A stretch of 64,000 nucleotides of DNA from assembly GCA_025642075.2 (NCBI GenBank), contig JAODUO010000053.1:553501-617500 (forward strand), read 5' to 3'. Shown in pieces: positions 13,300 through 43,873 of this stretch (position 1 is the first letter of the stretch; the number at the start of each line of letters is the position of its first letter). The notes beneath the pieces were generated by a model. It made no database searches, was not told where the DNA came from, and was given only the letters and a program-made list of their open reading frames with translations. Both the position numbers and the translations under genes were made by a program. Source of the stretch: Ridgeia piscesae (Eukaryota; Annelida; Polychaeta; Sabellida; Siboglinidae).

Positions 13300-16200
13300 C
13301 TTGTCTATTGCCATTTTACAATATGAAAAAAAAACTTTCCCATGGTTATTTGCATTGCTAACAAGCTTCTTAGCAATTCCTTTGGGAGCATTACTGTTGT
13401 AAAACATGTCTTTAAGAATTGACCAGACATGAACAACCAATATTTTGTCAACTATAGTTCTATGCTTGCAAGCTGTGTAACTACTGTACCAGACCAGTCA
13501 AGTGTAGGAATATCTGAACACTTACTGAAACCGAAAATCTTTGCTTTCTTTTGATGAATATCGGATAGGTGCGTTATTAAAACTTGTTGGTATTTTAATT
13601 TTCTTGATTTTCTTCAAAAATAACAGTAGTCTTGCAGTCTCTTCTCTATTGACATTTATCTCCGAGTTACATGTGGTAACATGTATTTTGTCACCTTTGA
13701 CTTATGCGTATGTACATTTGAAGTAGGAAACTTGTATTGACCTGTTGTCATGGAAGAATGCTATTCAGCTTACAATACTGGCAACATGTCAGTGATGATT
13801 TGAACATTTCGTGAACAAAATCCTGCAGTTGAAGAATCACATGGGTACTTTAATGAAAAGATAGGCTGTATCCTGTTGGCTTGTATATCAAACACTTTCA
13901 ACAGTGCATGTATATTATATTTTGTGGAAATAATGTCTGCCACTAACTAATTTATATACTTGCCAGCATTATCAGCTGTTTCATTGGGTAGTAAACAGGA
14001 TACTAAGATTACATTACAGTTACTTATGTTTAAATTTCACAACTTGATGTCCTGTTGACATCTATGTGAAAAGGGTAGACATTTTTGAATGAAAAATAAT
14101 CCCAAAGTTTTGTACGTCGGTGATTTTTTGTCGAAAGTGTAAACAACTAAATATAATAAATTGCTGTGTCGTGGATCACCCTCAAACTGTGCTGTCTTAT
14201 GGATGAATTTGTCACTTCGCTGTGGAAACAATTAAAATTAGTAATTTGTTTACAAGTATCAACTTTGCAGTTTAAATGGAGATTGTCTATTTCTCATTTT
14301 TTTATTGATATGATCTTTAGATTATAATAAATATGTTGACGGTAAAATAATAAACAGTTCTGTTGGCAATATAACTTGTATATAATGGTTTAATCACAGA
14401 GCTCTAATGATTAGCATGGTCTTGGATGTTCTCACTTAGACAATTTTTAAAGCAAACTACCTTTAATAATTACTTGCACCTTAGCCGATTTTAGGTAAAT
14501 TGGCAGCTAATATGTCTTTAATACATTTGCAAACAACTATTGACAATTATTACCCTATACAAAACAATAAAAAGTATGCATTATAAACAGCTTTGAAGAT
14601 TGTAATTCAAAAATATGCTGATTAAATTGATAATCATTTCTACTGAAAACCATTCATACTTTGCCCACTGTGAATATATTTTAGTTTGAACTGTTGCAGT
14701 CTGCCTCATTTAAAACATCTGCCCGGTAGTTAGAAATTACCAGGTTTCATACATTTAAGTTGGGTTTACATGATCTTTTCACAGGAGTATAGTAAGTCAC
14801 ATAATTAAAGTGGGAATGAGCCGTACGCTCCCGTACTACATAAAGAACAAGAAATGAAGCTGGTGGTAGGGTATACACAGTGTGACTTTATTGCACTTTC
14901 TACAGATACCTTCGTCTTGACCTTTGCACATTATAAAGTGTCAGATCACTAATGGCACACACAGTCATTCCATTCAACAGAATCAGTTCAGTACAGAATA
15001 CTTCTGTTAAACTCTACAGTTGATTCAGCAGCAATTGGGAATGATTCTGTCGCTGACATATACTGATTTGACATGTCTTGTGTTACCTGCGATTTGTTTT
15101 ACAATTTAATCTGCTTTATTGTATACATTTTAGAAGATTATTGTGAATATCAGACAAATAATCATACCAAAGGCAGTTCATCCTTTAGATACCAATTGTG
15201 TTCCCCAAACGTAAACTCCATTAATTAATAATCTAGTGGATAATTTTCTGTTTTATGGTGTAGTTTATCTGCTATATGGTAAGGTTATTTGTTACATTGG
15301 ATGTTTTTAAGTTGGCGTCGTTTGATAAAATATAACATGGGATCTAAAGGATTAAACTGCTTTGTAAGTTTTCACAGACAACATTGAAACAACATGTGAC
15401 ATATTAACTGAACTATCCCGTCATATTTTACAAATACAATTCAAAGCTTCTCTTATAATATATGTCGGAATACTTTTGTATTGTACAAAAGTACAACAAA
15501 ACTTGTTAGATTAATAACATAACAATCCATGCCATATGACCTTTAATTAAATTGTAATAAAATAATTAGAACACAATCTTATATGCTTGGTTTTAACAGG
15601 CTGCGTAACACATTGTCACCTTAATTAACTAAATTACTTTTATATTACTATCAGTATACACTTATTAATGACAACAACGATTACAGGTTATAAACTATCC
15701 ACTAACAAACCAGGAAACTGTCAGCAATGATGCTAGACAAGACCCCACACATTACAATGACTTCACAATGTTCGTGACTAACATTGTGAAGTAATACAAT
15801 ATTAACAAATGAATCCTTTTTTATCTCTGGAATGATAGTTTGCTCTTGCAGCAAACTGAATGTACCGTGTACATGTACTGTGTAATATGTACCGTGTATA
15901 TGTACTGTGTATTCTGATACATTTATTAGGTTGTTACACGGGTGATTACTGTAATAAGACCCAAATCCCGGAACATATCATTAATACACCTTTATATTAT
16001 TATAATAAAAAGAAAAGCCAAGCAGACTGGCATGAGACGAAGCTGTACAACAATGGTAGAACCATTTAGCAATGGTAAATGATCTCTGACTTCTCAAACT
16101 AGCAAAAGGATTTTACATTCAAGTCCTTGTCCAGACCTGTTGACTGAGAGGCTGCATTTGTAGACGATACCAAGAAGTTGATGACAAGAAATGATGTGAT

Positions 16201-16640
16201 GGTACACGACACAACATTTCTTGTCACAAGTAAGTGTGACATCTACATTTCAGTTGTTGTTGGTACCTTTCTTCAAGAAATGACCTGGAAGTTTAGTTTA
16301 TCCTCTGCTGAAATCCCAGTTACTGCAGAAAGCTACCAACAGTAGCTGAAACATGAAATAAGTCAAGACTTCTTAACAGTAGCAAAATATAATAAACTGG
16401 TTGAAAATGTATTGCTCAAACTGTTGATTATTTTAACTAAATTTAAAAACAATTTCCTTTTATTAAAGTAAGAATTGCACAGAAAACTCACTACTAAAGA
16501 CATGATCAGTGGAATTATGCACAATGCATGAATTTAAGAATTAACGGTGCTGTTTTGCATCAAACATCATATTTGAGCCTGCAGCCCTCTTGTCGTAATT
16601 ACTACATCTTGATGGCTGTGATTATTGATCTAATTTTGTG
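13300..16640. other. Convergent intergenic region NEDD8 / LPP-like gene
   Basis: AT-rich DNA between two tail-to-tail genes. I find no exon with proper splice sites, no RNA gene and no dated element. The right end probably includes the 3' UTR of the minus-strand LPP-like gene; TTTTATT motifs near 16457 and 16653 read as AATAAAA on the minus strand. Confidence 0.4.
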
Positions 16641-16676
16641 TTCACAACCTTGTTTTATTGTCGTACAACTGTGTTG

Positions 16677-17090
16677 TCATGCTCATGACACAGTTGCTAT
16701 AGCCACAGTTCTGTTGTTATGCTCATGACACATTTGCTATAGCCACAGTTCTGTTGTCATGCTCATGACACAGTTGCTATAGCGAAAGTTCTGTTGTCAT
16801 GCTCATGACACAGTTGCTATAGCCACAGTTCTGTTGTTATGCTCATGACACAGTTGCTATAGCCACAGCTCTGTTGTTATGCTCACGACACAGTTGCTAT
16901 AGTCACAGTTCTGTTGTCATGCTCATAATACAGTTGCTATAGCCACAGCTCTGTTGTCATGCTCATGACACAATTGCTATAGCCACAGCTCTGTTGTTAT
17001 GCTCATGACACAGTGAATTGCTAAGTCTGCAGCTCCGTTGTTACATTCATGATTCGGTTGCTATGGCCACAGCGCTGTTGCCATGGACAC
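16677..17090 (-). repeat. 40-bp minisatellite in the 3' UTR of the LPP-like gene
   Basis: Nine clear copies (GCTCATGACA at 16681 and every 40 bases to 17001) and two or three decayed copies toward the coding end. On the transcribed strand each unit holds the palindrome TGTCATGAGCATGACA and the string CATGACAACAGAACTGTGG. That string nearly equals the last coding codons plus stop of the gene (CATGACAACAGAGTTGTGA, ending at 17101). The array therefore appears to have grown out of the terminal exon. Confidence 0.9.
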
Positions 17091-17100
17091 AATTCACCAT

Positions 17101-34225
<17,125 letters not shown>

Positions 34226-35152
34226 CTGCAACACAACAGCAGACGGACATCACAAATTAAATCTTATATTCATAATAACAAGTATGTTTCCTTCAAACAA
34301 CTGTTGGGGTTTGGAATCATTTGCTAATTTGCTGATCGAATTGTATATTGTTGTGCTTCTGTGCGTATGTAGGTCATTTCACCCTACAGTGTGAAATGTT
34401 TGCCTGTAGGATAGTCTGGTGAAATTAATCATTAAACCTACAGATTCCATGCAAATTGTGGAATGGTTTTTAACCAATTTGCACAGTGTCACAGAAACAC
34501 CAGGAATACAAACTTAAACAGTAACCAATTAAACTACTTGCACAAGCTCAGTAACCATGGCAACCTAAGAAGTCGGTCTCCAAAAACCGGCCCGGGTCCT
34601 GTATTCCCAGCAACACCTCATGTTGGATTGCAAACATCAAATACATCGGCCACCAAGAAAGCATAACTTAACTGCCTCGTTAAACCTAATTAATGATCCA
34701 GATTGCGTAGAAAAAATATGTTGAACACCTGCAGAAATCACAGCCCGAGGCACCAGTTTGGTTTTTACAATGACCTTCAAGTTACACCAGTCAACTGCCA
34801 AATGGGGTTGTATGTTTCCAGTAAATATGCCAATTGGCATCTCCCTACTACCAACATCAGCCCGGAATTGTCGGCCGCTGAAATCTACGCTTAAGCAACA
34901 GGAAGTTACTCGATCATATGTCAGTGTGTGTCTTTTTTCACTGCTAAAATACTAGCCTTGAGGCGTGCACAGTTGGTGCAGATATCTGTTAAAACACAAA
35001 GTGGTTTAATGCAGAGACTGTGCTAATTAGAACAAGAGCATCTCCCAGGCAGCTCAAGGACTTGAAATACCCTACACCAGTCTGGCATGTAGACTGCCAA
35101 ATATAGCCAGGGCTGATTCACTTCAAAGAAGCTGCTTGTCATACACACACAC
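34226..35152. other. Intron upstream of the proline-rich LPP exon
   Basis: Non-repetitive sequence. No exon with strong support is seen apart from the candidate at 35153-35201. Confidence 0.3.
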
Positions 35153-35201
35153 CTGTTTGCTCTGCAGGTTGCATGCAGCTCCTTTCAAACCTCCAACAAG
35201 G
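35153..35201 (-). CDS. Weak candidate exon of the LPP-like gene
   Basis: On the minus strand an acceptor TTTCTAAACAG is followed by 49 nt and a CAG|gtgtgt donor. Read in phase 0 it gives PCWRFERSCMQPAEQT plus one base. That phase is exactly what would join the start exon at 40835 (phase 0) to the exon at 34225 (needs one preceding base, giving Asp). The peptide is not proline-rich and the donor is mediocre, so this rests on phase only. Confidence 0.22.
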
Positions 35202-35299
35202 CTGTTTAGAAACTGAATACACCCAGCCCAGACTGGCTCATGCAACAGTGAAACCTGATCCTTCAACTAGCAGAGGACAGAAACCAAAGCTGTGCCACT

Positions 35300-38200
35300 T
35301 AAGTGCATTTGAAGGATTGAAATCTATTCTCTCTAACTGACCCATGGACATTTGAAGGATTGTAACCTATTCTCTCTAGCTGAGCCATGGATATTTGAAG
35401 GATTGTAAACTATTCTATCTAGCTGAGCCATGGATATTTGAAGGACTGTAAACCTATTCTCTCTAGCTGAGCCATGGATATTTGAAGGACTGTAACCTAT
35501 TCTCTCTTGTTGAGTCATGGATATTTGAAAGATTGCAACCATTTCTCTCTAGGGGAGCCATGGATAATTTGAAAGGATTGAGACCTATTCTCTCTAACTG
35601 AGCCATGGATATTTGAAGGCTCGAGACCTATTCTCTCTTGTTGAGCCATGTATATTTGAAGGATTGAAACCTATCTCTAACTGAGCCATGGATATTTTAA
35701 GGATCGAGACCTATTCTCTCTTGTTGAGCCATGTATATTTGAAGGATTGAAACCTATTCTCTCTAACTGAGCCATGGATATTTGAAGGATCGAGATCTAT
35801 TCTCTCTTGTTGAGCCATGGATATTTGAAGGATTGAAACCTATTCTCTCTAACTGAGCCATGTATATTTGAAGGATTGAGACCTATTCTCTCTTGTTGAG
35901 CCATGTATATTTGAAGGATTGAGACCTATTCTCTCTAACTGAGCCATGTATATTTGAAGGATTGAGACCTATTCTCTCTAACTGAGCCATGGATATTTGA
36001 AGGATCAATATCTATACTCTCTTGTTGAGCCATGTATATTTGAATGATTGAGACCTATTCTCTCTTGTTGAGCCATGTATATTTGAAGGATTGAGACCTA
36101 TTCTCTCTAGCTGAGCCATGTATATTTGAAGGATCGAGACCTATTCTCTCTAGCTGAGCCATGTATATTTGAAGGATTGAGACCTATTCTCTCTTGTTGA
36201 GCCATGAATATGTGAAGGATTGAGACCTATTCTCTCTTGTTGAGCCATGTATATTTGAAGGATTGAGACCTATTCTCTCTAACTGAGCCATGTATATTTG
36301 AAGGATTGAGACCTATTCTCTCTAGCTGAGCCATGTATATTTGAAGGATTGAGACCTATTCTCTCTAGCTGAGCCATGTATATTTGAAGGATTGAGACCT
36401 ATTCTCTCTAGCTGAGCCATGTATATTTGAAGGATTGAGACCTATTCTCTCTAGCTGAGCCATGTATATTTGAAGGATCGAGACCTATTCTCTCTAGCTG
36501 AGCCATGGATATTTGAAGGATTGAGACCTATTCTCTCTTGTTGAGCCATGTATATTTGAAGGATTGAGACCTATTCTCTCTAACTGAGCCAGGGATATTT
36601 GAAGGATTGAGACCTATTCTCTCTTGCTGAGCCATGTATATTTGAAGGATTGAGACCTATTCTCTCTAACTGAGCCATGTATATTTGAAGGATTGAGACC
36701 TATTCTCTCTAACTGAGCCATGTATATTTGAAGGATCAATATCTATACTCTCTAGCTGAGCCATGTATATTTGAAGGATTGAGACCTATTCTCTCTAACT
36801 GAGCCATGTATATTTGAAGGATTGAGACCTATTCTCTCTAACTGAGCCATGTATATTTGAAGGATTGAGACCTATTCTCTCTAGCTGAGCCATGTATATT
36901 TGAAGGATTGAGACCTATTCTCTCTAGCTGAGCCATGTATATTTGAAGGATTGAGACCTATTCTCTCTAGCTGAGCCATGGATATTTGAAGGATCGAGAC
37001 CTATTCTCTCTAGCTGAGCCATGGATATTTGAAGGATTGAGACCTATTCTCTCTAGCTGAGCCATGGATATTTGAAGGATGAGACTATTCTCTCTGTGAG
37101 CCATGATATTTGAAGGATGAGACCTATTCTCTCTAACTGAGCCATGATATTTGAAGGATTGAGACCTATTCTCTCTAACTGAGCCATGGATATTTGAAGG
37201 ATTGAGACCTATTCTCTCTAACTGAGCCATGTATATTTGAAGGATTGAGACCTATTCTCTCTACTGAGCCATGTATATTTGAAGGATTGAGACCTATTCT
37301 CTCTAACTGAGCCATGTATATTTGAAGGATCAACCTATTCTCTCTAGCTGAGCCATGATATTTGAAGGATTGAGACCTATTCTCTCTAGCTGAGCCATGG
37401 ATATTTGAAGGATTGAGACCTATTCTCTCTTGAGCCATGATATTTGAAGGATTGAGACCTATTCTCTCTAACTGAGCCATGTATATTTGAAGGATAACCT
37501 ATCTCTCTACTGAGCCATGTATATTTGAAGGATTGAGACCTATTCTCTCTAGCTGAGCCATGTATATTTGAAGGATGAGACCTATTCTCTCTACTGAGCC
37601 ATGGATATTTGAAGGATGAGACCTATTCTCTCTAACTGAGCCATGTATATTTGAAGGATCGAATATCTATACTCTCTTGTTGAGCCATGTATATTTGAAG
37701 GATTGAGACCTATTCTCTCTAGCTGAGCCATGTATATTTGAAGGATTGAGACCTATTCTCTCTAGCTGAGCCATGTATATTTGAAGGATTGAGACCTATT
37801 CTCTCTTGTTGAGCCATGTATATTTGAAGGATTGAGACCTATTCTCTCTAGCTGAGCCATGGATATTTGAAGGATTGAGACCTATTCTCTCTAGCTGAGC
37901 CATGGATATTTGAAGGATTGAGACCTATTCTCTCTAGCTTGAGCCATGTATATTTGAAGGATTGAGACCTATTCTCTCTAACTGAGCCAGGGATATTTGA
38001 AGGATTGAGACCTATTCTCTCTAACTGAGCCATGGATATTTGAAGGATTGAGACCTATTCTCTCTAGCTGAGCCATGTATATTTGAAGGATTGAGACCTA
38101 TTCTCTCTAGCTGAGCCATGTATATTTGAAGGATTGAGACCTATTCTCTCTAACTGAGCCATGTATATTTGAAGGATTGAGACCTATTCTCTCTACTGAG

Positions 38201-38900
38201 CCATGTATATTTGAAGGATCGAGACCTATTCTCTCTAGCTGAGCCATGGATATTTGAAGGATTGAGACCTATTCTCTCTAACTGAGCCATGTATATTTGA
38301 AGGATCAATATCTATACTCTCTAGCTGAGCCATGTATATTTGAAAGGATTGAGACCTATTCTCTCTAACTGAGCCATGTATATTTGAAGGATTGAGACCT
38401 ATTCTCTCTAGCTGAGCCATGTATATTTGAAGGATTGAGACCTATTCTCTCTAACTGAGCCATGTATATTTGAAGGATCGAGATCTATTCTCTCTAGCTG
38501 AGCCATGTATATTTGAAGGATTGAGACCTATTCTCTCTAGCTGAGCCATGGATATTTGAAGGATTGAGACCTATTCTCTCTAACTGAGCCATGTATATTT
38601 GAAGGATCGAGATCTATTCTCTCTAGCTGAGCCATGTATATTTGAAGGATCGAGATCTATTCTCTCTAGCTGAGCCATGTATATTTGAAGGATTGAGACC
38701 TATTCTCTCTAGCTGAGCCAGGGATATTTGAAGGATTGAGACCTATTCTCTCTAGCTGAGCCAGGGATATTTGAAGGATTGAGACCTATTCTCTCTAGCT
38801 GAGCCATGTATATTTGAAGGATTGAGACCTATTCTCTCTAGCTGAGCCAGGGATATTTGAAGGATTGAGACCTATTCTCTCTAGCTGAGCCAGGGAGGCT
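35300..38900. repeat. 43-bp minisatellite, about 83 copies
   Basis: Unit GAGCCATGTATATTTGAAGG then ATTGAGACCTATTCTCTCTAGCT, with variants GGATAT/GTATAT and TAACT/TAGCT/TTGTT. Units decay at both ends (35290-35700 and 38890-39200). Between about 37080 and 37640 many units lack one to several bases. As 43 is not a multiple of three, only short ORFs arise. It lies upstream of the proline-rich LPP exon, probably in an intron. Confidence 0.96.
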
Positions 38901-39200
38901 TATTCTCTCTAACGGAATGATAGGTATTTGGAGGATTGACACATAATCTATCCGGCAAACCCTGGGATATTTCAAGGATTGAAACCTGTCCTCTCTAGAT
39001 GAGCCAGTGATATCGGAAGAATTCATCTAGCTCCGCCATGGATATTAAATAGTGTAGGACTTAAACACAAACTCTCTAACTGACCCAGGAATATCTGAGG
39101 GACTGAAATATAATCTACCTACCTGAGCCAGGGACATTAAGTGTTGAGGGACTGAAACAAACTCTCTTAGTAATCTAGATGACTGAAGGATATAGTGAAC

Positions 39201-40834
39201 CCAGTTGAGAGAAGTCATCTGCCAAACCACAGTGATCACACTGAAGATGTATTCTTTTGTTCAACCCAAATAAAATAATAGCTTTATTCAAGTTTATAAT
39301 GTCTGTGCTCTGGTCAAATATATCATTGATCCGGTTTAATAATTAACAAATGATCAATTTAATGTCAAACAAGCGACAGGTTAACGATAATTACTGTGGA
39401 TTTACCTGTTATGCATAATAAAATATATTGTTTTAAATAGCATCAGAACTGTTTAAGGGAACTTACGTAACAGGGATTATAACATTCTACTCAGTGCGAA
39501 AGATTGTTGGAGTTGCATGTTAACTGCAATATGTCAAGATTGCAATTCGAGCCTAGTGTCAGTGTAAAAACATCTATGTACAAAAAATCATGGTTTATTG
39601 GGCACCCATTCAACTACCAAACATTGACACTGAGCCAAGGCTCGCAGCGAAACACCAGTGAGAAATCTTAATACACCTGTAGCAGGGTTCATACACATGG
39701 ACATAAACACAGTAAACGTGCAAAAACACACCGTAAATAAGAGCAACGTGTTGGCCAGAAGATAGCCTGACAAACAGAAGCACACGCTACACAGAAGGTT
39801 GTTTAGAGAGAAGAAACCGTGCCTTGTGGATGCTAAGGTCAGATGTAATCTTTACACCAAACTTAAGTCAACTCTGTCTTTCAATTTATGATGTTTTGGC
39901 AACCCACTGTGTCAACTCTGCTTGACCTACTGATAAAGAGAGCAGGTGCTATTTCACTTGGGCAAATATGTCACTTTACTGGCAGTGGGGTCAGGTAGGA
40001 TGGCTTGAAAGACAGCTGAACAGAAGCCTACACAAACTGGTTAATTAATGGTGGCAATGTTAATAGTAATAAAACAATTTATTATGTCCACGATATCATC
40101 AAGCATAAGTATAGCTAGTCTAAACATAAAGGTCCTGTTCTGTTTAGATGTATTTGTGTTGGATCTAGCTAATTAATTTGCAATACCCAGCTTTTGCAAT
40201 AAGATACTTAACATAAAAAAGAATTAAGATATCACACCAGAAGAATGTCAGTTTTCAAATATACAATTGAGCGCACTGCAATTTGTAAACTGGATCTATG
40301 TCCGGAAATGAAACAGCTTCAGGTTTAACTTATTGGTTTGCATAAATAACATAATCAAAGTCAACTACATCAGTCAATCTTGTTACACATTATAATATTG
40401 TGTACAAAGTCTGTTTGAATCGATAATGTTAATATAAATAGCATGACAATTTCCGGGAAAACCGATCGTCATGCAAGAGGAGGTGCTGTAAATGAACCAG
40501 CATTTGTAATTGAAACAACATGATTTCTATGCACCATTATTGTTCATCAACAAATCACGGACACTTCTCATAAATATTCTCTTTCGGATTGTTTGTGAAA
40601 TTAACCGTGCCACGGCATGGTATACAGGTAACCAGAAACGCCTGTTGGAGTTTTTTGTGGTAGATGAAAGCAAATCGTACAGGTTTATTAATTGGTACTT
40701 GGCAGCCAGTATACGTATGATACCAATTATATGTGGCAAGTATATGGCGTTCACTCACTTGTAGTCTGGCCTTGTGGCGCGGAGTACGGCAGATTGCTGT
40801 AGATGGGTTGTGAGCCAGCTGTATCCCCACTTAC
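39201..40834. other. No gene recognised (probable first intron of the LPP-like gene)
   Basis: AT-rich unique sequence. Minus-strand ORFs near 40527-40830 overlap the start-exon candidate's intron but show no domain. Confidence 0.3.
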
Positions 40835-40879
40835 CCTCAGCTGCTCAAAGTCTGGCTCGAGTCTATATGTCTTCGCCAT
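40835..40879 (-). CDS. Candidate start exon of the LPP-like gene
   Basis: On the minus strand a TGTTTCAG acceptor (exon start 40894) is followed by a 15-nt leader with an in-frame TGA. Then come ATG and MAKTYRLEPDFEQLR and a strong GTAAGTGGGG donor. The in-frame stop before the ATG supports a true start. Its position upstream of, and on the same strand as, the proline-rich LPP exon suggests it is the first coding exon. It ends in phase 0 whereas the 34225 exon needs phase 1, so at least one more exon must lie between. It might instead belong to another gene. Confidence 0.45.
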
Positions 40880-40899
40880 CCTGGCTCGTCACTCCTGAA

Positions 40900-41700
40900 A
40901 CACCGCGCGAAACATTAAGGCATCACACCAACGCTCGCCTTCGTCCATTCAAGGGCTACACACAGCTGTCAGGGAACAGTACTTATCCCAACCAGGCCCC
41001 GATCCATAGGATGGTGTGAGACGAGTACAGACTCCAATGAGGTACACACTCTACTAGGGCAGGACCTTCTACATGTATGCCATGGCATGCGCCAACTAAC
41101 TTGTCGCACTATGAAACACGCAGCTGGATATAGAACCAAGGAAACAGTGTTGTTGGTGGGTTGAACAAAGTACACGTTATTCATGAATATACCCAGACAA
41201 GCACTTAGTGTAGTGGATCAGCCAGGACCCTGAACACTTACCCTGTCCTGTTACCTATTCATACAGCTGACATGCAGGGACAAGGCTGTGTTTGACATTC
41301 CAGGCCACAACATAAACAGAATGTGACACAGACAGCCACCGACTTGGAGTTTTTACAGGGCACCTTCTTGAGAACTGGAGCGTACCACAGGGCACAGGGT
41401 GTGAACCACTGGGCCAGTGTCAGCTGTCTTGGTAACTCCACTGTATGTCTGTCGTCTCATGTGCCTAGTCTGTCCTGTCCTCACACTACGTTGTAGTTTA
41501 TGCTAGGCTCGGCTGTCTACATATGTTTATCTAGGGACGCATCAACCAGTTATTTTGATGGGTAATTACTAAAGCGCATTTTAAGATTCAAGAGACTTTT
41601 TGGATTGTCAACAATTACAATGAACATGGTCAGGTAAATATTATAGGAAAAAAACGGTTATGTTGTCAATATGTTGAAAATGAAAAACATACTTATCTAT
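40900..41700. other. Possible 5' region of the LPP-like gene; nothing else recognised
   Basis: Moderately GC-richer than its surroundings. I see no coding exon. It may hold a 5' UTR exon or promoter of the minus-strand gene. Confidence 0.25.
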
Positions 41701-41734
41701 GCACACATACTGGGCTCATGTATGTGAGCTCACA

Positions 41735-43505
41735 AACACACATTCACACCGAGACACAGTTCACACCGAGACACAGGTGCACACCGAGACACAAACTCAC
41801 ACAGAGAAACCGAGACACAAACTCACAGAGAGAAACCGAGACACAAACTCACACAGAGAAACTGAGACACAAGACTCACACAGAGAAACTCGGACACAAA
41901 CTCACACAGAGAAACCGAGACACAAACTCACACAGAGAAACCGAGACACAACTCACACAGAGAAACCGAGACACAGACTCACACAGAGACACAGACTCAC
42001 ACAGAGAAACCGAGACACAGACTCACACAGAGACACAGACTCACACAGAGAAACCGAGACACAGACTCACACAGAGACACACCAGAGAAACTGGGACACA
42101 GACTCACACAGAGAAACCGAGACACAAGACTCACACAGAGAAACCGAGACACAAACTCACACAGAGAAACCGAGACACAACTCACACAGAGAAACCGAGA
42201 CACAAACTCACACAGAGAAACCGAGACACAGACTCACACAGAGACACAGACTCACACAGAGAAACAGACTCACACAGAGAACGACTCACACCGAGACACA
42301 GACTCACACAGAGACACAAACTCACACAGAGAAACCGAGACACAAACTCACACAGAGAAACCGAGACACAAACTCACAGAGAAACCGAGACACAAACTCA
42401 CACAGAGAAACCGAGACACAGACTCACACAGAGAAACCGATACACAAACTCACACAGAGAAACTGAGACACAAATTCACACAGAGAAACCGAGACACAAA
42501 CTCACACAGAGAAACCGAGACACAGACTCACACAGAGACACAGACTCACACAGAGAAACAGACTCACACAGAGACACGACTCACACAGAGACACAGACTC
42601 ACACAGAGACACAAACTCACACAGAGACACAGACTCACACAGAGACACCAAGACACAGACACACACAGAGACATAAACTCACACAGAGACACCAAGACAC
42701 ATACTCACACAGAGACACACTCACACAGAGACACATACTCACACAGAGACACACTCACACAGAGACACAGACTCACGCAGAGACACAGACTCACGCAGAG
42801 ACACAGACTCACACAGAGACACAGACTCACACAGAGACACACTCACACAGAGACACAGACTCATATGGAGACCCAAACTCACACAGAGAAACCGAGACAC
42901 AAACTCACACAGAGAAACCGAGACACAGACTCACACAGAGACACATACTCACCCAGAGAAACAGACTCACACAGAGACACTGACTCACACAGAGACACAG
43001 ACTCACACAGAGACACAAACTCACACAGAGACACAGACTCATACAGAGACACCAAGGCACAGACACACACAGAGACACAAACTCACACAGAGACACAAAC
43101 TCACACAGAGACACCAAGACACAGACTCACACAGAGACACAGACTCACACAGAGACACAGACTCATATAGAGACACAGACTCACACATAGACACAGACTC
43201 ACACAGAGACACATACACAGAGAAACCGAGACACAGCCTCACACAGAGACACATACACAGAGAAACCGAGACACAGCCTCACACAGAGACACAGCCTCAC
43301 ACAGAGACACAGACTCACACAGAGACACAGACTCATATAGAGACTCACACAGAGACACAGACTCATACAGAGACTCACACAGACTCACACAGAGACACAG
43401 ACTCACACAGAGGCACAGACTCACACACAGACTCACACAGAGACACAGACTCACACAGAGACACAGACTCACACAGAGACACAGACTCACATAGAGACAC
43501 AGACT
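41735..43505. repeat. Compound (ACTCACACAGAGACACAG) array
   Basis: About 1.8 kb of short units mixing CTCACACAGAGACACAGA (18 bp) and CTCACACAGAGAAACCGAGACACAAA (26 bp) with simple CACAGA variants. ORFs up to 421 codons rich in Thr/His/Arg/Glu on plus, and Ser/Leu/Cys/Val on minus, come from the absence of stop triplets in the unit. They have no domain or splice support. Confidence 0.95.
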
Positions 43506-43873
43506 TAAATATAAATATATCAATTGATCCATCCATCAATCTATTTATTTCAAGACTTCTATACTATATAATGGAGAAAAAACAATCGAGACAATCTATA
43601 AATCAAAATAAAGTCGTGCATACAATACATCAAAGAAACATTCTTATACACCCATTTTGGTAGTATCCTTTTTAGGTTAAGCAATGCATCATGACATATG
43701 ACATTCACAATTTACATGCAACAGCTACTTATAAAGAAAGGGAGAGGAAGATGACGGAATCGTCAACACATTTTCGTATGATGTGACAGATGATTGTAAC
43801 CAATGAAAAATATTGCTTAAAAACATTTCATTACATGAACAAATATATGATATCAAGCCTCATAAAGATAACA
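43506..43873. other. No gene recognised
   Basis: AT-rich sequence between the compound array and the 1.3-kb duplication. Confidence 0.3.

Noticed and set aside
41699..42983. ORFs of 255 and 421 codons rich in Thr/His/Arg/Glu
   Set aside because: They arise from a short CACAGA-type repeat without stop triplets; there is no domain, splice site or start context.
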